NCBI GenBank assembly: GCA_907165275.2
Contig: OU015659.1
Coordinates: 3,638,501 to 3,702,500 of the forward strand
Length of the DNA stretch: 64,000 nt
Direction of reading: 5' to 3'
Origin: Zygaena filipendulae
Lineage: Eukaryota; Arthropoda; Insecta; Lepidoptera; Zygaenidae
Below are positions 59,922 through 64,000 of this stretch, piece by piece (position 1 is the first letter of the stretch; each line of letters begins with the position of its first letter). The position numbers and the translations under genes were made by a program. The notes under the pieces were generated by a model. That model was given only the letters and a program-made list of their open reading frames with translations, ran no database searches and had not been told where the DNA came from.

Positions 59922-60170
59922 GGAAGTCGGTTTTAATTTTTTTTGTTAAAAATTTGTTTATTTCTTGCTTTTTAGTGAGTCGGTTTATAATTTATCTAAG
60001 TTACAATAGCCTAATGTCAACTGCTCATAACCTTATACAAAATATTGCTTTTCCCGATGCAGGGACGTTATTTTTTGAGGAGTTCTGCTGGTACACCACC
60101 ATCAGTTCCACTTCACCATATACATTGTGACGAACATAAATTGTTTAGAAACCACATTAAAGTTAACGAA

Positions 60171-60705
60171 TCGGAATCTGTGAAATACCTATTATTTGGT
60201 AGTTCCGATGATCGTCCGTGGTCTTCATCATCAGTTCCACTTCTTCAAATTTTGCTTTCCGAAAGCAAATAAACGATTTACTATAAAAAATACAAAAATC
60301 GCTGTAGGTGTACCTATAATTTTTGAAGAGTTCCCTCGATTACTCCAAGATCCCATCATCAGATCTCGACTTGGTGATAATGTAATCAATTTGGGAGTAT
60401 CCCCTTTCAAACAAAAAAGCAATTTTTGAAATCGCTTCAATCGGAACCCGTGAAATACGTATTATTGTTGAGTAGTTCCGATGACCATCTGTGGTCTTCA
60501 TCATCAGTTCCACTTCTTCAAATTTTGCTTTCCAAAAGCAAATGAACGATTTACTATAGGTGTGCCTATAATTTTTGAAGAGTTCCCTCGTTTCCTCCAA
60601 GATCCCATCATCAGATCCCGACTTGGTTGCAATGGGACCTAATTGGGAGTATACCCTTTCAAACAAAAAAAGAATTTTTGAAATCGGTCCAACCGTCTTC
60701 GAGTA
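60171..60705 (+). repeat. Tandem duplication, period 270 bp
   Basis: Two diverged copies start CGGAATCTGTGAAATAC (about 60171) and CGGAACCCGTGAAATACG (about 60441). Both contain GTGGTCTTCATCATCAGTTC, GATCCCATCATCAGATC and GGGAGTAT. A partial third unit may precede them (60073-60120). Confidence 0.8.
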
Positions 60706-60721
60706 ATCGGTGAACATACAT

Positions 60722-60747
<26 letters not shown>
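60722..60747. repeat. Homopolymer A run (26)
   Basis: Inside the 1.2-kb inserted element, just before its ATACATACAATCGAACATAG end. Confidence 0.97.
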
Positions 60748-60752
<5 letters not shown>

Positions 60753-60945
60753 ACAATCGAACATAGAACCTCCTCCTTTTTGGAAGTCGGTTAAAAATTG
60801 GAGAGTGTATTCTTTGTATGACGTAGGCATAAGAAAGGATTTTAGAAAATTCAACCCCTAAGGGGGTGAAAAGGGGAAAGGTTGTATGGATCAATTCTGC
60901 GAGAACTCCGAAATTATCGCGGGTGAAACCGCGCGGGACAGCTAG

Positions 60946-61097
60946 TTCATACTAATACGAAAGTAATCGATCTCCATTATGATTTATGTAGGTACACGTG
61001 TCAGAGGTTAGTACAGAAAAGCACATTGGATACTTTTATCCCAAAATTCCCGCGCAAATTAATAATTCCCATAATTATTTCCCAAAATATCAGCTAG
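60946..61097 (+). mobile_element. Helitron-like element, decayed, head-to-tail with the previous
   Basis: CATACTAATACGAAAGTAAT start, GATACTTTTATCCCAAAATT interior, CTAG at 61094-61097. Confidence 0.5.
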
Positions 61098-61189
61098 TAG
61101 GTAAATTATAAAATTACTGTCCAAAACACGTTATTATTATTTGATTATTAATTAATTTATTATTTACTTCAACTTTTTGCAAAACATGG

Positions 61190-61290
61190 TGGGTACGAAA
61201 GGTGGACTTAATCCCATCGTGCCATTCTATGCCAGTCAACCTTCAGGATTTGGAGAAAGTGGCGCGTTTGGTGGAGCTTGGAAAGACGTC
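61190..61290 (-). repeat. LINE 3' UTR fragment
   Basis: The reverse complement of this stretch matches the 3' UTR at about 17105-17200: a GACTGG/TAGAGAATGCC-type block, then TTAAGTCC. It is therefore a fragment of the same LINE family in the opposite orientation. The small ATG frame inside it is not a gene. Confidence 0.65.
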
Positions 61291-62215
61291 TTATTTGAAA
61301 AATACGTATTTCAATATAATTAATACGTATTAATAACAATCATTATCATTATTAGATTTATTTTAAAGAGTTACTTAACCGGATGCTTTTCGTAAATATC
61401 TAGGTACCTACCCACTAACTTATAAGTCTACTACGTTATGTAGGTATAGGTAATCAAGTTTGTATCTAACTAGGTAGGTGCCTACCTACCTAAGTGATGA
61501 TGGAGTATCAAAAATAGTAAAAAATTTGTAGCGATACTTTTTAATTCTTGATCTGTCTTCTTTAACCGATATCTGACATCCTGTCTACGTAGGTATGTAT
61601 ATCTAATACCTACCTACCTATAGCTACTCTTGGTAACAAAGTTCTGTCAATTTTATTTTGTTCTATTTCAATTTAGTAAACATAAATTGTATGTGAGGTC
61701 CGTCTCCGTGCAAGTGAGAGTAAATAAGTAGATAGGTAAATTAATTTGAACACTTTAAAATTGCTCCACCAGTAAGTGAAAGCAAATACACCATTTATTA
61801 TTTTTGGTCTTTTAATTTTTACTTCCTTGTCGCTGATAGACGGCTTTTAATGCATCGGCTATTAGCTGCCGTGCCTATTTTTGTAACAGCATTTAATAAG
61901 CTAAAAGTGACTAATGGACTGTAATTTAGAGTTGCTAAATTACGTAAGTAGATATATCCAGGAATCCTAACTAATAATAAATTCGAATGTGAGTTTGTTT
62001 TGTTTGTTTGTTACGCTTACATTTAAATATCTATACTTTTTATCCCGGAAAATTGTCCTTAAAGCGATTTGACGACTTGACGACGTTTGGAGTAGGTATA
62101 AATCAAAACAATTTTAGGGTCAGTAATAGGTAGATATCTACATTAATAAGACATAGAATTAGGTACTTATAGGTACAGTGCCGAGAGATATAGTAGGTAG
62201 GTATATGAAAAACGC
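61290..62215. other. No gene seen
   Basis: AT-rich with many TAGGTAGGTACC-like short repeats (61400-61620), common as background in this window. Confidence 0.5.
61975..62062 (+). repeat. Helitron-like 5' fragment
   Basis: ATTCGAATGTGAGTTTG and GTTTGTTACGCTTACATT, then ACTTTTTATCCCGGAA, without a 3' end. Confidence 0.45.
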
Positions 62216-62216
62216 A

Positions 62217-62326
62217 AACGCACCTGCGTGCCATATTGAAGCTTCAATATGTTTATTTAATTGAGTAATACTTATTTAAGTTGCATTTAAATAAAATAAA
62301 GCTTCAATATGGCACGCAGGTGCGTT
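62217..62326. repeat. Perfect 28-bp inverted repeat, MITE-like or hairpin
   Basis: The 28 bp at 62217-62244 (AACGCACCTGCGTGCCATAT...) are repeated without mismatch in reverse at 62299-62326 across a 54-bp AT-rich centre. It may be a very young MITE or a transcribed hairpin. No target duplication was resolved. Confidence 0.8.
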
Positions 62327-62329
62327 AAG

Positions 62330-63305
62330 TTACTAACTTGAATATTAAAATATTGTAGCAACTTTTCACATTATTTCTAGGGACTCGTATTAATAGGACT
62401 TGGCAACACTAGACAGCTGCCGTCATGTCATAAAAAGGATTTTTGGCGGCATTTGAGAAAAATGGACTTCAGTTTTAGTTTTTTGTTTTACATATTATTT
62501 TATCGTGGTTAATACTGTGTATGTGTAAACGTGGTAAAATTTGCATAATAGTGATCCATTAGTTAAGAACAGTGTATGGAAACAATGAAATATGATGAAA
62601 TGGGGTGTTCGCTGGGAGGTTATTGTTTTACTATAATATATAACTTCCTACAGAGTATCCCATTAGGGTCCAATTGTAAACAATTGCTTCCAAAATTCTC
62701 AATGAAGCATCTAAATGCATCTCACCGAAGTATTTCAATGTAAATAACTTTTTAAAAGAAAAATACATATGACTAAGATTCTTTTACCTTTCCCATAAGG
62801 GGTGAATTTAACAAAAAAAAATGAAGTCACAACTCACAAAACGTCTCCTTTGCCTTCCCCATTGGGGTAAATAAAAAAAACAAAATGTCACTTGACTCAC
62901 TTGTCACTGTCAGTTGTCATTTGTCAGTGATGTTATCTATTTAGTCTTTAGTTTAGACATAATATGTCTAGTTAATTTGTGGTATTTGGTTTGGGAAATG
63001 TAAGAAATGTTAATTTTAGGCCAGATTTTTAGAAAATTACGTAGAAATGAACAGTTTTTTTCAAGTTATTTAATTTGTTGTAACACTTCTTAATGCATTT
63101 CATAAAGTTTAATAGTGTACAGTGTCATTTATGTTGTTACTCATAATCAGAAGATACTGCAAGATTCGCTGTGTCCTATAATCGTTATCAGTAAAATTGT
63201 GATCTCATTAAAATATATTTTATTTAACGTTTTGGTGAGAAATACTTTAGGAGAATCTAGTCATATTTTGAGTTAACCTAATTATGAAATAACATTTTCT
63301 TCGTT
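62330..63305 (+). promoter_or_regulatory. 5' flank and likely promoter region of the CANT1-type gene
   Basis: This is AT-rich non-coding DNA ahead of the nucleotidase start codon. Five TGTCA pentamers are packed into 62886-62926, about 380 bp before the ATG, and a CTGCCGTCATGTCA block lies near 62420-62432. I see no clear TATA box. The initiation site and any 5' non-coding intron cannot be fixed from sequence alone. Confidence 0.35.
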
Positions 63306-63845
63306 ATGTACGAAGACTATGGATTTGAAGATCGTAAAATGCGGGGTACTCTGCGTGATTGGCGCAAGGCGCTTCGCACTCCTGCAACATACAGGGTAGG
63401 GAATGCGGTGAGGATAGGGCATACGCAGTTTCTACTTCTAGTCACACTCCTGGGCGTTTCCATGTTGATGCTATTTTACTATAACTGGTGGAGCAACAGT
63501 CAAATACATAAACCGCACAGGTGGACTAGCACAGTGAGACGGTACAATACAACATACCCTTTATCGACGCCTGCAGTAATAGGTGATACAGTGACATTCC
63601 GGATTGGTATAGTGACAGATTTAGATACAAACTCTAAAAGCAGTAAACCTCATGCATATAACAGTTATTTGAAGAAAGGCTATATTAGTTATAACCATGT
63701 AACACAATACGTAAAAGTGTCTTGGGACTTACGAGGTACCACACTTCTAACATCAACATATTCACATAAAGGACGGGGTATGGAGCTGTCGGAACTGATT
63801 GTCTATGATGGTAGATTGCTCACGTTTGATGATAGATCTGGAATG
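63306..63845 (+). CDS. CANT1: Soluble calcium-activated nucleotidase (apyrase/CANT1 family), coding exon 1
   Basis: This is the first coding exon (180 residues) of a CANT1-type apyrase, a calcium-dependent nucleoside diphosphatase that in animals works in the ER/Golgi or is secreted and cleaves UDP and GDP. Visible are a basic N-terminus, one hydrophobic segment at about residues 41-60 (type II signal anchor), then family motifs: YNTTYPLS near 80, GIVTDLDT at 101-108, YLKKGY at 121-126, KGRGMELSEL at 155-164 and DDRSG at 175-179. These match the first blades of the five-bladed apyrase propeller. The frame ends on ATG at 63843-63845, followed by the donor GTAAGT; the open frame running on to 63881 is intron. 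The ATG at 63306 is the first in frame, ahead of the anchor. The full animal protein is about 400 residues, so about half is inside the window. The family call is firm; the subcellular site is inferred from the anchor. Confidence 0.93.
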
Positions 63846-63931
63846 GTAAGTTTATTAACAAAAAACCTTATGTTCTCATAGATAAGTTTTTAACTATAGC
63901 AAACTAAATAAGTTACAATATCTTCACTCAG

Positions 63932-64000
63932 GTGTTTGAAATCATTAATGATAATAAAATGGTGCCATGGGTGGTGCTATCTGATGGCAATGGTCGCATG
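63932..64000 (+). CDS. CANT1: CANT1-type nucleotidase, coding exon 2 (partial, runs off the window)
   Basis: A pyrimidine-rich tract and the acceptor TCACTCAG at 63924-63931 precede 23 codons that continue exon 1 in phase 0 after an 86-bp intron (63846-63931). The peptide contains VPWVVLSDGNG, matching the conserved VPW-ILSDGDG segment that directly follows the DDR-G motif in this family. The remaining exons lie to the right of the window. Confidence 0.9.
   Translation, partial: MFEIINDNKMVPWVVLSDGNGRM

Larger units (their letters stand above)
59592..60796. mobile_element. 1.2-kb repeat element inserted in a Helitron, with a large palindrome and tandem units
   Basis: The flanking Helitron reads GCTGATCGTAAAGACTTG before and TTGGAGAGTGTATTC after, as in the uninterrupted copy near 28900, so this block is an insertion. 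It contains a palindrome (59592-59921), a 270-bp tandem duplication (60171-60705), a 26-A run and the end CTCCTTTTTGGAAGTCGGTT. The last of these is a phrase seen in many lepidopteran dispersed repeats and also, shorter, near 29965 and 50670. No coding capacity is visible; the element class is unknown to me. Confidence 0.65.
59520..60945 (+). mobile_element. Helitron-like element (CAACGCACAGCC type) split by the 1.2-kb element
   Basis: Left part ATGACTGACTGACGGATCAC and ATCAACGCACAGCCTAAACC. Right part, from about 60797, has TTTGTATGACGTAGGCATAA, CCCTAAGGGGGTGAAAAGG, the hairpin and CTAG at 60942-60945. Confidence 0.7.

Noticed and set aside
60340..60894. 184-codon open frame on the minus strand
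   Set aside because: It runs antisense through the 270-bp tandem units, the 26-A run and a Helitron end; the repeated peptide and poly-Phe stretch show it is not a gene.
61201..61324. Small frame starting MVGTKGGLNPIVPFYASQ
   Set aside because: The sequence is the reverse complement of a LINE 3' UTR also present at 17105-17200.

Overview
The window is nuclear DNA from an insect, almost certainly a moth or butterfly (Lepidoptera). It is AT-rich and has spliced genes with GT-AG introns. It is crowded with short non-autonomous Helitron-like elements of a type known from Lepidoptera, whose 3' end is a CCGCGG hairpin followed by CTAG, inserted between A and T. It also holds tRNA-derived SINEs, truncated LINEs with ATT or AAAT tails, and many MITEs. 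No bacterial, organellar or viral gene cluster is present.

Host genes are few. At the right edge (63306 to 64000, + strand) are the first coding exon and part of the second of a soluble calcium-activated nucleotidase (CANT1/apyrase family), running out of the window. A second gene, found by joining exons by eye, lies on the minus strand at 58851 to 56968. Its two coding exons join in phase into a 113-residue protein with two membrane segments that I cannot name. Two THAP zinc-finger exons (51035-51093 and 51458-51548) share a consistent splice junction but have a stop codon just upstream, so they look like a relic or a broken gene. A CpG-rich block at about 46160-46400 with a splice donor on the minus strand may be a promoter and 5' non-coding exon of a gene lying to the left. 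Weaker exon candidates are at 35488, 20996 and 9408.

The rest is mobile DNA. There is a 5'-truncated LINE with an intact reverse transcriptase frame (31525-33231) ending in a very long ATT tract, and a second LINE 3' part (16184-17236). There is also a LINE fragment enclosed by 46-bp inverted repeats (24815-25400), an internally deleted mariner (12390-12984) and a pogo-like element with a broken transposase start (54281-55436). Several MITE families occur, one with four copies that each keep two CRE-like TGACGTCA sites 45-46 bp apart. One hAT-type MITE (40228-40451) has an 8-bp target duplication. A 35-bp micro-element (52837-52871) has nearly the same ends and its own 8-bp duplication. About 38 Helitron copies or fragments are spread over the whole window; several are head-to-tail, and at least five have been hit by later insertions. 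The genes do not form an operon or shared pathway. The long stretches between them are AT-rich DNA in which I see no gene.
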